A stretch of 64,000 nucleotides of DNA from Streptococcus pneumoniae (GCF_001457635.1 NZ_LN831051.1:2046001-2110000), one strand, 5' to 3'. Positions 50,361-60,917 are shown, numbered from the stretch's first letter. Notes: generated by a model from the sequence alone, not told the origin. Translations and numbers: made by a program.

Positions 50361-50684
50361 GTGTTTGGTTCGCTTCGCTCACTATTACAAAGCCAAACAT
50401 ATTTTATCTTTCTTCATAGTTTATTGTCGTTTCGGACAAGTTTTCTATTATGTAAATTGCGACACGAAGAGTCGAAATCGATTTTATTTCGACGACGAGT
50501 TAGTAAGGAAGCTAGGCAAACGCCATAGCGATTGCCGTTTTCTGACGAGTTGCTTTAGCTACCGTCAGAATTGCCGAATCGAACACGCCCTAAGCTCTGA
50601 GTAAAAAAGATAGATTTTCTTGTGTTCATCGAACACTTCGTTAATCTCCTATTTTTACTGCGAGCTTTTTACGGGCTTTGTATC
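50361..50684. other. Rest of the grpE-dnaK intergenic region, rich in hairpins
   Basis: No coding frame of good quality. Visible inverted repeats: TGTTTGG/CCAAACA, GTCGAAAT/ATTTCGAC, CTGACG/CGTCAG and GTGTTC/GAACAC. No BOX or RUP sequence is present. I see no promoter or CIRCE here. Confidence 0.5.
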
Positions 50685-51209
50685 TTAGTTATACACCACT
50701 ACCATTGCTGGGCGTAGGATGCGGTCATGGAGTTTGTAGCCTTTTTGAAAGACTTGAGCGATGGTATCTACTGGGTGTTCATCGTCTGCTGGGAGAGTTT
50801 GGATGGCCATATGGTAGTTATGGTCAAATTCGCCATCTGCTGCGATTTCTTCAATTCCTTCTTCTTTCAAAGCGTGAATCAAGCTTTCTTGCACCATCCC
50901 CAAGCCCTTCTTCACATCATCTGTCAAACCTTCAACTGCAAGTGCACGCTCAAGGTTGTCAAGAGATGGTAAGATTGCTTTTGCCAAGTCCTGGCTACGA
51001 TAACGTTGCAAGTTTTGACGTTCTTCATTGGCACGGCGTTGGATATTTTGCATTTCTGCATGAGCGCGAAGATATTTGTTTTCGAACTCATCTGCACGTT
51101 CATTTGCCAAGTCCAACTCAGACTTTTCAGGAGTTGTTTCTTCAGCTGTTTCCACAACTTCCTCTTCTTGAACTTCTTCTACTTCTTCATTTTTTATATC
51201 TTGGGCCAT
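50685..51209 (-). CDS. grpE: Nucleotide exchange factor GrpE
   Basis: 174 residues from ATG 51209 (AAAGGAGG). Acidic N-terminus ([23 protein letters not shown]), long coiled-coil helix ([38 protein letters not shown]), C-terminal beta domain with [20 protein letters not shown] ending. Promotes ADP release from DnaK. Second gene of the hrcA operon. Confidence 0.96.
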
Positions 51210-51235
51210 GTTCGCCTCCTTTAATGATTTCAATC

Positions 51236-52270
51236 TTAATGTACTTCGTAATGATTACTGCTGAGGTAGCGGTAAAAATCTGTCAACTTCATGGTCAAAA
51301 CACGGTTGACCACATTGATTTGATTGATTAGCTGTTGGTAATCCAGATTAACTGGACCGATAATGGCTAGAATTCCAACTCCCCGATAAGGAATGAGGAA
51401 CTTACTACTAATCACCGCTAGGTCAGCTAAACAGGACTCTTGACCGTCTGCAATACGAACATTTTGCATCTGATCCTCACGCAACCCCTCACGAATCTCC
51501 AAGGCCACCTTTTGCGGTTGGTCAAAGAACTGATAGGCTGCTAGATTGGCAAAATTCAAGAGATTGACCTTGCCCGCCATCACAATGTTTTCGTTGAACA
51601 TTTCCTTAAAGATGTGTTCAAAGAAATCGATGACATTATCCGTTGTTGTAAAGTAACGCTGGATAATCTGCGGAATCTCCGTCCGAATCTTGTAGTGAAT
51701 ATCTAAAACGGTGTGACCGAGGAAACGTTCCTGAATGATGCTCTTCAGTTTCAGCAAATCCTCCTGCAAGAAGTTCCTTGGAATCAGAAACTGACTAGTA
51801 ACCGTTCGCGACTCGTCTAGGGTAAATACCGCCAAGGCTGTATGTTGCCCCAAAACAACGATATCAAAGGCTGTCAAACGTTGCCTGCTCGGCTCAACAT
51901 CCAGTGCCACTACCGTACAGCCACTCAGGTCTGTTAGCAAGTTAGCAGCCTCTTGCAGAATATCCTCCAATTTGAAGAATTCCTGATCAAAGGCTTTGAC
52001 AATCTCATATACCTCATTTTCAGCCAGCCGGTGAAAATCCAGTGAGTGTTTCACATAGTACTGAAAACCAGCAACACTTGGCATCCGACCGCTTGAAGTA
52101 TGAGCCTTCTCAAGCAACCCTTGTTTTTCTAGTTCCGCCATGTCATTACGAATGGTTGCACTGCTAGAGTTAATAGACTCTTGCAAGGCTTTTGATCCGA
52201 CAGGTTCGTGCGTTTTGGTAAAGATGTCAATAATCAGATTTAAAATATCCTGCTGACGCTCTGTAACCAT
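51236..52270 (-). CDS. hrcA: Heat-shock repressor HrcA
   Basis: 344 residues from ATG 52270; a longer upstream reading overlaps the promoter. N-terminal winged helix: [65 protein letters not shown]. Followed by the GAF-like and dimerisation regions. It binds CIRCE and is folded with GroE help. First gene of hrcA-grpE-dnaK-(unknown)-dnaJ. Confidence 0.97.
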
Positions 52271-52296
52271 CTCATCACTCCTCTCTGTCTGATCAA

Positions 52297-52323
52297 TTAG
52301 CACTCAATGCATCCAAGTGCTAA
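52297..52323 (-). promoter_or_regulatory. CIRCE operator 1
   Basis: TTAGCACTC-N9-AAGTGCTAA: one mismatch from the TTAGCACTC-N9-GAGTGCTAA consensus. Located between the -10 of hrcA and its start codon. Confidence 0.92.
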
Positions 52324-52334
52324 CTTATGATTCT

Positions 52335-52362
52335 ATTATACACCCTTAGAAGAGAATGTCAA
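52335..52362 (-). promoter_or_regulatory. hrcA promoter
   Basis: TTGACA (52357-52362) and TATAAT (52335-52340) on the minus strand, both perfect, spacer 16 bp. Flanked by the two CIRCE operators. Confidence 0.85.
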
Positions 52363-52379
52363 GACAAAAACTCAAAAAA

Positions 52380-52406
52380 TTAGCACTCTTTTATCAAGAG
52401 TGCTAA
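52380..52406 (-). promoter_or_regulatory. CIRCE operator 2
   Basis: A perfect TTAGCACTC-N9-GAGTGCTAA palindrome upstream of the -35, so HrcA could close the promoter from both sides. Confidence 0.95.
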
Positions 52407-52433
52407 AAATCAATCTGAAGACCTAGAACCTTG

Positions 52434-52943
52434 CTATTCATCTACTCGGTATTTCCTTTTTAGTCTGAAATAACCATGAATTAGATAAGAAATCAGAAAA
52501 GCATATAAAACAAAAATAAGAAAGAAAGACATAGAAAGATCCTCTCTAAACAAACTCGTACAAACAACAAGACCACCTAAGAAAGTAGCTGTACAGGAAC
52601 GAAGTCTAGATCGCATAACTTCCCATTTGAGCCCCTTACTCATATAGACTTGATCCTCTGGAAGTAAATCAGAAGACGATTTACGAAGAATCGAACAAGA
52701 ACCTGCTCCTATCAATTCCCAACCTCTATCTCTAAAATCTTGCAGTTCATGCTTATATTTTTTAAGAAATCTAGAATCATAGATACGGTAGATGACATCG
52801 TCTGGTTGACATTGGTCAAAATAGAACAAACCAAAACGACTCGTTCTATACCTCCAACCTTTCAAATGCATCTCATGTAAATATTCTTCTTTCTTGTCCA
52901 AATCAACAATGGTGAAAATCCGAAATTCTACTCTGCTATTCAT
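52434..52943 (-). CDS. DUF2812 family membrane protein
   Basis: 169 residues. An N-terminal soluble part (FRIFTIVDLDKKEEYLHEMHLKGWRYRTSRFGLFYFDQCQPDDVIYRIY) typical of DUF2812, then two membrane segments (ATFLGGLVVCTSLF and MSFFLIFVLYAFLISYLIHGYF). In other Firmicutes DUF2812 genes often pair with PadR-like regulators; none is present in this window. Function unknown. Confidence 0.75.
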   Translation of the reverse strand: MNSRVEFRIFTIVDLDKKEEYLHEMHLKGWRYRTSRFGLFYFDQCQPDDVIYRIYDSRFLKKYKHELQDFRDRGWELIGAGSCSILRKSSSDLLPEDQVYMSKGLKWEVMRSRLRSCTATFLGGLVVCTSLFREDLSMSFFLIFVLYAFLISYLIHGYFRLKRKYRVDE

Positions 52944-52977
52944 TGTCTTACCCCAAAATTAGAAAACATGCCTAGCG

Positions 52978-53178
52978 TTATTTATTAGATAATTCTTTCC
53001 ACTTTTGACTCAATCTCCAAAAAATATAAGAAATCTGAATCGCAAAAACTATCAATAAAACCCAATCTATTATGAAAATCAAAAACACTTCCCAACTGAA
53101 AGAACTACCTCCAGTGACAAACTTTGAGAAAAACGGTAGTAGAGCTAAAAAGAGAAGCAAAATAGGAAGCATCCGCAT
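52978..53178 (-). CDS. 66-residue membrane protein
   Basis: MRMLPILLLFLALLPFFSKFVTGGSSFSWEVFLIFIIDWVLLIVFAIQISYIFWRLSQKWKELSNK: two hydrophobic segments, with a predicted short loop between. 34 bp upstream of the DUF2812 gene; probably co-transcribed. No family recognised. Confidence 0.6.
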   Translation of the reverse strand: MRMLPILLLFLALLPFFSKFVTGGSSFSWEVFLIFIIDWVLLIVFAIQISYIFWRLSQKWKELSNK

Positions 53179-53473
53179 TGTTAAAATCCGTTTGGCATAA
53201 AAAAATCTTTATTTAAACGAAAATATTATGGCAAAATTTACGCCAGTTTTTGAACGGCTGATGTAGATATTTTATACTTTCAAAATGTTTAAATGTGATT
53301 ATTTATTTTTGAAAAATAGCTCACCAGCCCGACTGAAAGTGCTTATAGAATGATAATAAGTCGCCTGCCGAAAACAGCGGAAAATAGCGGTGTTATGCGG
53401 AGATAATCTGACGCGATGCGAAAGTATATTGCATACTTATTTTCAACAATTTAGCAGAGTATTTTTATAAGTG

Positions 53474-53482
53474 TGATATAAT
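53474..53482 (+). promoter_or_regulatory. Extended -10 promoter of hsdR
   Basis: TGATATAAT (TG-N-TATAAT), about 70 bp ahead of the hsdR start. The 290 bp before it (53179-53470) contain no convincing gene or repeat that I can see. Confidence 0.6.
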
Positions 53483-53550
53483 AGAAGTATAATTTGTTCT
53501 GATAGTTTATTTTATGGAGAAGTAGATTTTTAGAATGCGGAGGGTTCAAT

Positions 53551-55884
53551 ATGGTTGAGTTTATAAAGTCTAAGAAAGAAATGAGTGAGGAGGATATTAA
53601 AGCAAATTTCATCACTCCTGCTATTGTATCCAAAGGATGGAAAAATGGTGAGCATATCGCTTACGAAGAATACTTCACTGATGGTCGAATTGAGGTTAGA
53701 GGAGATAAGGCTCGTCGTAAAGAAGGAAAAAAATCAGACTATTCACTGTATTACCAATTTGGAACTCGAATTGCAATTGTTGAGGCAAAGGATAATAAAC
53801 ACAGCGTTCGAGCAGGATTACAACAAGCTATTGAATATGGAGAGATTTTAGATGTTCCATTTGTTTATTCTTCAAATGGTGATGGCTTTATTGAACACGA
53901 CCGTATCACGAGAGAAGAACGTGAGCTGGAGTTAGACGAATTCCCTACTCGTGAAGAATTATTTTCTCGTATGACGAAGGAAAAAGGATTGACGTACGAA
54001 ATTACAGAAGCTATCTCAACTCCATACTATACAGACGCCTTCTCAATGAAAACGCCACGCTATTATCAGCAAATAGCTATCAACCGTACTATTGAAACAG
54101 TTGCCAGAGGACAAAAACGAGTAATGTTTGTGATGGCAACAGGAACGGGGAAAACGTTCATGGCTTTTCAAATTATTCATCGCCTTCGAAAAGCTGGTTT
54201 GGCTAAACGAGTTTTATTCTTAGCGGATAGAAACATCTTAGTAGACCAAACGATGGCTGAAGACTTTAAGCCATTCGAAAAGGTAATGACGAAAATTACA
54301 CCAAAACTTTTGACTGCTCCTGAAAAATTAAATTCTTTTGAAATTTATCTAGGGCTTTATCAGCAACTAACTGGTGAAGATGGAACTGAAACACATTATC
54401 AAAAATTTGACAAAGACTTCTTTGATTTAATCGTAATTGATGAAGCGCACCGTGGTTCAGCTAAGGAAAACAGTAACTGGCGTAAGATAATTGATTATTT
54501 CAGTTCTGCGACACAGATTGGGATGACCGCTACTCCTAAAGAAACCAAGAATGCTTCCAATACGGAATACTTTGGTGAGCCAATCTATACTTATAGTTTA
54601 AAACAGGGAATCGAGGATGGTTTTTTGGCTCCATATCGTGTTATGAGGGTTAATTTAGATGTGGATGTGGATGGTTATCGTCCAGAAACTGGAAAAGTTG
54701 ATACTAACGGACAATTAATAGAAGATAGGTACTACGGCAGGAAAGATTTTGATAAAACCATTGTCATTGATGATAGAACGCAAAGAGTTGCCAAGTTTGT
54801 TTCTGATTATATGAAGCAAAGCAATGCACGATTTGATAAAACAATTGTTTTTTGTGTTGATATTGACCATGCCGAGCGAATGCGTGCTGCACTTGTAAAA
54901 GAGAATCTAGACTTAGTCCAAGAAGACTATCGTTATGTCATGCAAGTAACTGGTGACAACGCTGAAGGAAAAGCTCAACTGGATAACTTTATGGATGTCA
55001 ATTCTAATTTTCCCGCTATTGTAACAACGTCTAAATTATTAACGACAGGAGTTAATGCTAAAACATGTCGTTTGATTGTTTTAGACTCTAATATCCAATC
55101 CATGACTGAATTTAAACAAATTATTGGTCGTGGCACACGTCTTTATCCTCAAAAGGGGAAAGAATTTTTTACGATTATTGATTTTCGAAATGTTACCAAT
55201 TTGTTTGCTGACCCTGATTTTGATGGTGAGCCAGTGAAGGTGCTGGAAACAGGTGCGAAAACAGTCAGTGGTTCCACGCCCGGTTTCGTAGATGAGGAAG
55301 GTGACCCAGTAGAAAAATATATCGTTACAGACAAGCAGGTTACCATTCTTAATTCTACTGTTCAAGTATTGGATGAAAACGGGAAACTGATTACCGAAAG
55401 CCTGACCGACTACACTCGGAAGAATATCTTAGGTAGCTACGCCACTTTGAACGATTTTATCACAGTTTGGCATACGGCGTATAAAAAGAAGCTTATCTTA
55501 GACGAACTTTATAAAAAAGGAGTTTATCTAGATGCTATTCGAGAGTCGGAGGGAATATCAGAACAAGAAATCGATGATTTTGATTTACTCCTAAAACTTG
55601 CCTATGGTCAAAAAGAATTAACCAAAACGGAACGTATCAATAAACTCAAACAAAGCGGATATTTATATAAATATAGTGAGGAAGCGCGTGCTGTTTTGGA
55701 AATTTTACTGAACAAATACATGGATAAAGGTATTGGAGAACTCGAAAGCATTGAAACATTAAAACTTCCAGAATTTCAGATATATGGTGGAACCTTCAAA
55801 ATCATCAATACTTATTTTGGAGATAAAAAACGATATTTACAAGCAATTAAAGAATTGGAGCAAGAGCTATTTACAGTAGCTTAA
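53551..55884 (+). CDS. hsdR: Type I restriction endonuclease, R subunit
   Basis: 777 residues. N-terminal nuclease domain with D...EAKDNK (IAIVEAKDN, ~residue 75-83), then SF2 translocase: ATGTGKTFMAFQ (Walker A, ~198), VIDEAHRG (DEAH), GMTATP and QIIGRGTRLYP (motif VI). EcoEI-type C-terminal region. Needs HsdM and HsdS to find targets. First gene of the ivr/SpnIII-like locus. Confidence 0.95.
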   Translation: MVEFIKSKKEMSEEDIKANFITPAIVSKGWKNGEHIAYEEYFTDGRIEVRGDKARRKEGKKSDYSLYYQFGTRIAIVEAKDNKHSVRAGLQQAIEYGEILDVPFVYSSNGDGFIEHDRITREERELELDEFPTREELFSRMTKEKGLTYEITEAISTPYYTDAFSMKTPRYYQQIAINRTIETVARGQKRVMFVMATGTGKTFMAFQIIHRLRKAGLAKRVLFLADRNILVDQTMAEDFKPFEKVMTKITPKLLTAPEKLNSFEIYLGLYQQLTGEDGTETHYQKFDKDFFDLIVIDEAHRGSAKENSNWRKIIDYFSSATQIGMTATPKETKNASNTEYFGEPIYTYSLKQGIEDGFLAPYRVMRVNLDVDVDGYRPETGKVDTNGQLIEDRYYGRKDFDKTIVIDDRTQRVAKFVSDYMKQSNARFDKTIVFCVDIDHAERMRAALVKENLDLVQEDYRYVMQVTGDNAEGKAQLDNFMDVNSNFPAIVTTSKLLTTGVNAKTCRLIVLDSNIQSMTEFKQIIGRGTRLYPQKGKEFFTIIDFRNVTNLFADPDFDGEPVKVLETGAKTVSGSTPGFVDEEGDPVEKYIVTDKQVTILNSTVQVLDENGKLITESLTDYTRKNILGSYATLNDFITVWHTAYKKKLILDELYKKGVYLDAIRESEGISEQEIDDFDLLLKLAYGQKELTKTERINKLKQSGYLYKYSEEARAVLEILLNKYMDKGIGELESIETLKLPEFQIYGGTFKIINTYFGDKKRYLQAIKELEQELFTVA

Positions 55885-55896
55885 TGAAAGGAAAGT

Positions 55897-57360
55897 ATGT
55901 CAATTACATCATTTGTAAAAAGAATTCAAGATATCACTCGAAACGATGCTGGTGTTAATGGTGATGCTCAACGTATTGAGCAAATGTCTTGGTTATTATT
56001 CTTAAAAATTTATGATAGCCGTGAAATGGTTTGGGAATTAGAAGAAGACGAGTATGAGTCAATTATCCCAGAGGAATTAAAATGGCGAAATTGGGCTCAT
56101 GCTCAAAATGGGGAACGGGTATTGACAGGCGATGAATTACTTGATTTTGTCAATAACAAGTTATTCAAAGAGTTGAAAGAGCTTGAAATAACTTCAAATA
56201 TGCCTATTCGAAAAACGATTGTTAAATCAGCTTTTGAAGATGCGAACAACTATATGAAAAATGGCGTCTTGTTACGCCAAGTCATCAATGTTATTGATGA
56301 AGTTGATTTCAATAGCCCTGAAGATCGTCATTCGTTTAATGATATTTACGAAAAAATTCTTAAAGATATTCAAAATGCTGGGAACTCAGGAGAATTTTAT
56401 ACGCCACGTGCAGCGACTGATTTTATTGCCGAAGTTCTTGACCCAAAACTTGGAGAATCAATGGCAGACCTTGCTTGCGGAACAGGAGGCTTCTTGACTT
56501 CGACTCTGAACCGTTTAAGTAGTCAACGTAAAACTAGTGAAGATACCAAAAAATATAATACAGCTGTTTTTGGTATTGAAAAGAAAGCATTTCCTCATCT
56601 TTTAGCAGTTACAAATCTGTTTCTTCACGAAATTGATGACCCTAAAATTGTTCATGGAAATACTTTGGAGAAAAATGTTCGTGAATATACGGATGATGAA
56701 AAATTTGACATTATTATGATGAATCCACCTTTTGGAGGGTCAGAATTAGAAACAATAAAAAATAACTTTCCAGCAGAATTACGGAGTTCTGAAACAGCTG
56801 ATTTATTTATGGCTGTCATTATGTATCGTTTGAAAGAAAATGGTCGTGTTGGAGTTATTTTACCTGATGGTTTTCTATTTGGTGAAGGTGTAAAAACTCG
56901 CTTGAAACAAAAACTGGTAGATGAGTTCAACTTGCATACGATTATTAGGTTGCCTCATAGTGTCTTTGCACCGTATACAGGAATCCATACGAACATTCTT
57001 TTCTTTGATAAAACAAAGAAAACAGAAGAAACTTGGTTTTATCGTTTAGATATGCCAGATGGTTATAAAAATTTCTCGAAAACTAAGCCGATGAAGTCAG
57101 AACACTTCAATCCTGTTCGTGACTGGTGGGAAAATCGTGAAGAGATTCTGGAAGGTAAGTTCTACAAATCTAAATCATTTACACCTAGTGAATTGGCTGA
57201 GTTGAATTATAATTTAGACCAGTGTGGTTTTCCAAAAGAGGAAGAGGAAATCTTAAATCCCTTTGAGTTGATTCAGAATTATCAAGCGGAAAGAGCAACT
57301 TTAAATCATAAGATTGATAATGTATTAGCTGATATTTTGCAGTTGTTGGAGGACAAATAA
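55897..57360 (+). CDS. hsdM: Type I DNA adenine methyltransferase, M subunit
   Basis: 487 residues. SAM motif I DLACGTGGFLTST (~190) and catalytic motif IV NPPFGGSE (~274), of the N6-adenine N12 class. RNDAGVNGDAQRIEQMSWLLFLKI is the usual N-terminal start. It lies 12 bp after hsdR, and its stop codon overlaps the hsdS start (ATGA-like). Confidence 0.96.
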   Translation: MSITSFVKRIQDITRNDAGVNGDAQRIEQMSWLLFLKIYDSREMVWELEEDEYESIIPEELKWRNWAHAQNGERVLTGDELLDFVNNKLFKELKELEITSNMPIRKTIVKSAFEDANNYMKNGVLLRQVINVIDEVDFNSPEDRHSFNDIYEKILKDIQNAGNSGEFYTPRAATDFIAEVLDPKLGESMADLACGTGGFLTSTLNRLSSQRKTSEDTKKYNTAVFGIEKKAFPHLLAVTNLFLHEIDDPKIVHGNTLEKNVREYTDDEKFDIIMMNPPFGGSELETIKNNFPAELRSSETADLFMAVIMYRLKENGRVGVILPDGFLFGEGVKTRLKQKLVDEFNLHTIIRLPHSVFAPYTGIHTNILFFDKTKKTEETWFYRLDMPDGYKNFSKTKPMKSEHFNPVRDWWENREEILEGKFYKSKSFTPSELAELNYNLDQCGFPKEEEEILNPFELIQNYQAERATLNHKIDNVLADILQLLEDK

Positions 57361-57550
57361 TGACACCAGAACAACTTAAAGCAAGTATTCTCCAAAGAGC
57401 GATGGAAGGGAAATTAGTGCCGCAAAATCCCAATGACGAACCTGCAAGTGAATTATTAAAGAGAATTAAAGCTGAAAAAGAAAAACTTATCAGTGAAGGA
57501 AAAATCAAACGAGATAAAAAGGAAACTGAGATATTTCGTGGTGATGATGG

Positions 57551-57635
57551 GAAACATTATGGGAAGTTTGCTGATGGAAGTACTCAAGAAATTGATGTTC
57601 CTTATGATATTCCTGATACTTGGGAGTGGGTGAGG
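57551..57635 (+). repeat. ivr inverted repeat IR1, left (85 bp)
   Basis: From GAAACATTATGGG to GTGGGTGAGG; exactly matched in inverse orientation at 61655-61739. The flanking bases differ, so the repeat is 85 bp. It allows TRD1 exchange. Confidence 0.92.
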
Positions 57636-58051
57636 ATATATTCTACATTGGTTGAAATTGTCAGAGGTGGCTCTCCACGACCAATCAAAGATTATCTTAC
57701 TTCTGAAGTAGATGGAATAAATTGGATAAAAATAGGTGATACTGAAAAGGTGAAAAGTATACAATAATCTTTAACTGAAAAATCAAACATCCAGTGCTTA
57801 ACAAAACTAGATTTGCAAAAAAGTGTACATTATTGTTCAACAGTTAACATATCTAAAAATATTGCTGTAGTAGAGACCTTATATTTGAATGTTGATGGTG
57901 CAATACACGATGGATGGTTGGCTATTTCGAACTATGAAAACTCATTAAATAAAGATTACTATTCTATATTCTTTCATCAAATGTAGTTTATTCTCAATTT
58001 CTATCTCTAATTAGTGGAGCTGTTGTGAACAAACTTGAATAGTGATAAAGT

Positions 58052-58384
58052 TGCTTCTATTCTTATCCCTCTCCCCCCACTATCCGAACAACAACGCAAT
58101 AATAGAAGCAATCGAATCAGCTTTAGAAAAAGTAGATGAATATGCTGAAAGTTATAATAGACTAGAACAGCTAGATAAAGAATTTCCAGATAAACTAAAA
58201 AAATCTATTCTTCAATATGCTATGCAAGGAAAATTAGTTGAACAAGACCCAAATGATGAATCAGTCGAAGTTTTACTTGAAAAAATACGAGCAGAAAAAC
58301 AAAAACTCTTTGAAGAAGGCAAGATTAAAAAGAAAGATTTGGACATTTCTATTGTTTCCCAAGGAGATGATAACTCTTATTATG
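58052..58384 (+). repeat. ivr inverted repeat IR2, left (~333 bp)
   Basis: Central conserved hsdS region (ALEKVDEYAESYNRLEQLDKEF... to DNSYY). Pairs with 60922-61254. The inner border at 58384 is exact (next base differs). The outer border is set by analogy to the known 333-bp length, because identity extends further here. Confidence 0.8.
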
Positions 58385-59000
58385 AGGAAGTACCTTGTGA
58401 AATACCAGAAAGTTGGGAATGGGTGAGGTTAAACGATATAACCTCCTACATTCAAAGAGGGAAGTCTCCAAAATATTCAAATATTCCTATATACCCTGTG
58501 ATTGCTCAGAAATGTAATCAATGGTCTGGCTTTTCTATTGACTTAGCAAGATTTATTGATCCCGAAACAGTTCATAGTTACCAGAAAGAAAGATTACTAA
58601 GGGATGGTGATTTAATGTGGAATTCAACAGGTCTAGGTACGTTAGGACGATTAGCTATTTACCATGAAAATAAAAATCCTTATGCCTGGGCTGTTGCAGA
58701 TAGCCATGTTACAGTTATAAGAGTCTTATCGGGGGTTATTAATTGCCATTTCATCTATAATTTTCTTTCCTCTCCTATTGTTCAGTCAGTTATTGAAGAA
58801 AAAGCGTCGGGTAGTACAAAACAAAAAGAATTATTAACGAAAACTATAAAAGAATATTTAATCCCCCTCCCACCCCTTCCTGAACAATCCAGAATCGTTG
58901 ATAAAATCGAACAATTTTTCGCCCATATTGACGCACTAATTTAGTATAATAGTTTTACGTGCGGTGGAATTTCTATCAAACATAAGATAGGAGTTTTACG

Positions 59001-59798
59001 TTGAAAGATTTTGAATTACATTTGAAGAAAGCTGGTTTAGCTGAAAATACTGTGCGTTCGTACCTTTATGGTGTTCGATTTTTCTTGGAGAATTACGAAC
59101 TCAAAATGGAAGATTTATTTGAATACAAAGGATATTTATTAGACAATTTTAAACCTAAAACTGTCAATTTGCGACTACAAGGAGTAAATAAATATCTGGC
59201 TTTTATTGGTCATGATGATTTGAAATTAAAATTTGTCAAAGTACAGCAAAAACCGTTTTTAGAAGATGTCATTAGCCATGCTGATTACCTTTTTCTTAAA
59301 CGTAGTTTGAAAAAAGATGGTATTTTAAAATGGCATTTTGTCGTTTGGTTTTTAGGTGCAACTGGGGCTCGTGTAAGTGAACTTATTAAACTAAAAGTAG
59401 AGCATGTAGAAATCGGTTATTTTGACATTTACTCAAAAGGTGGTAAAATTCGTAGACTGTACATTCCTAAAAAATTAAGAAATAGTTGTCTTAGTTGGTT
59501 AGAATCAGAAAATCGTCGAAGTGGTTATTTATTTTTGAATAAATTTAACGAACCAATTACAGCAAGAGGAGTTGCTCAACAGTTAAAAAATTATGCTGAT
59601 AAATACAAAATGAATCCTAAAGTAATTTACCCTCATTCTTTTAGGCATTTATTTGCTAAGAATTTTTTAGCGAAGTATAATGATATTGCCTTGCTTGCAG
59701 ATTTGATGGGACACGAAAGTATAGAAACTACTCGAATTTATCTAAGGAAAACAGCTACTGAACAACAAAATATTGTAGATAAAATTGTTAATTGGTAA
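59001..59798 (+). CDS. creX: Tyrosine recombinase of the ivr locus
   Basis: 265 residues, TTG start behind AGGAG. SAM-like N-terminal domain (LKKAGLAENTVRSYLYGVRFFLENYEL), catalytic residues R in GATGARVSELIKL, H-x-x-R in PHSFRHLFAKNFL, H in LMGHESIETT and Tyr in RIYLRKT. It catalyses inversions between hsdS repeats (called CreX/PsrA/IvrR in pneumococcus). Located between expressed and silent cassettes. Confidence 0.93.
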   Translation: MKDFELHLKKAGLAENTVRSYLYGVRFFLENYELKMEDLFEYKGYLLDNFKPKTVNLRLQGVNKYLAFIGHDDLKLKFVKVQQKPFLEDVISHADYLFLKRSLKKDGILKWHFVVWFLGATGARVSELIKLKVEHVEIGYFDIYSKGGKIRRLYIPKKLRNSCLSWLESENRRSGYLFLNKFNEPITARGVAQQLKNYADKYKMNPKVIYPHSFRHLFAKNFLAKYNDIALLADLMGHESIETTRIYLRKTATEQQNIVDKIVNW

Positions 59799-59846
59799 AA
59801 AATAACAGGTGGTCAAACTGACTACCTGCTATTTTTGTGATTATGG

Positions 59847-59861
59847 CTCTTATTATGGGAA
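59847..59861 (+). repeat. ivr 15-bp inverted repeat IR3, left
   Basis: CTCTTATTATGGGAA, matched as complement at 60918-60932. The IR3 pair bounds the third TRD2 cassette and permits its exchange with the silent hsdS. Confidence 0.9.
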
Positions 59862-60417
59862 CAAAGACGAAACAACCTCTTATCCTATATATGAAATCCC
59901 AGAAGCATGGAGATATATTAAATTTGCTAGCCTAGTTAACTTCAGAATAGGAAAAACTCCTCCACGCAGTGAAGCTACTTTTTGGGGAACTGAAATACCT
60001 TGGGTATCTATATCAGATATGCCTATATCTGGTTATGTAACTAATACGAGAGAATCTATTTCTAAATTAGCATTAAAATCAAAGAAAATAGACATTTCAC
60101 CTAAAGGAACTTTATTAATGAGTTTTAAATTATCTATTGGAAAAGTTGCCATATTGGATATTCCTGCCACTCATAATGAAGCCATTATATCGATATTCCC
60201 CTATGCTAATAAAGAAAATATTATCAGAGATTACTTAATGATATTTTTGCCACTTATCTCTACTTTAGGTGATTCAAAAGATGCTATCAAAGGGAAAACA
60301 TTAAATAGTACCAGTATCTCCGAATTATTAATCCCTATTTCTAATCATGAAGAGATGAAAAGAATCATTTCCAAAGTTGATTTACTTTTTCAAAAAGTTT
60401 CTCAACTTTTTGAGTAA
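59847..60417 (+). pseudogene. Silent hsdS cassette carrying a third TRD2
   Basis: It starts at IR3 and carries only a second recognition domain (IPEAWRYIKFASLVNFRIGKTPPRSEATFWGTEIPWVSISDMP...ELLIPISNHEEMKRIISKVDLLFQKVSQLFE). It lacks a start and TRD1, so it is not expressed in place. It is a donor for recombination. The apparent ORF start at 59809 lies outside the cassette. Confidence 0.88.
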
Positions 60418-60917
60418 TAAGTTCCTGTTCCTCAAAAGGAGCTAACGGAATTAATAGCTCGCTCAGTGTAGTTTTAGGAATATTATATAAAGCTTGACCT
60501 GATAGTTTAGTTATTGCTTTCAATTGTTTATAAAATAACGGAGAAGACAAGTTAAATAATAGAAATTTTGAAATAATCTCTGAACTTTCGAATGGTGTTA
60601 ATTGGAAAATAAATCCACCAGCCACAACACCATCATAGTCTTTATCGATTCTTGCAAACTTTCCAATATGTTCTAAAGAGGTTGATACAGGTGTTATTAG
60701 CTGATTATGTTTTAAATAAACTTGTTCAGAGGAGATGAATTGTGTATCAATGTAGTAATCATTATCCAACAGAGAAAATTCTAAAGGCTTAATATTACCA
60801 CCACGTATAATTCTAACACCTTTATTATTAATGCTTAAATCGCCCTTCTTGTAAGAAAGACCTGTATTCATTGAAAAAATATCTTTTATTTTTATAACAA
60901 CCCAATTCATAGGTATA

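Larger units (their letters stand above)
57360..58944 (+). pseudogene. hsdS: Expressed-position hsdS specificity gene, frameshifted within the first recognition domain
   Basis: Expected to be one ~1.58-kb gene. The 5' conserved part (MTPEQLKASILQRAMEGKLVPQNPN...) and TRD1 (TLVEIVRGGSPRPIKDYLTSEVDGINWIKIGDTEK) run to a stop at 57765-57767. Sequence from ~57760 to ~57880 is scrambled relative to the silent inverted copy. Further single-base indels (~57960, ~58027, ~58098) shift the frame before an open frame resumes through the central repeat, TRD2 (WNSTGLGTLGRLAI) and the C-terminal helix to 58944. It may be a real lesion or an artefact of mixed alleles. As written, no full HsdS is made. Confidence 0.8.
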
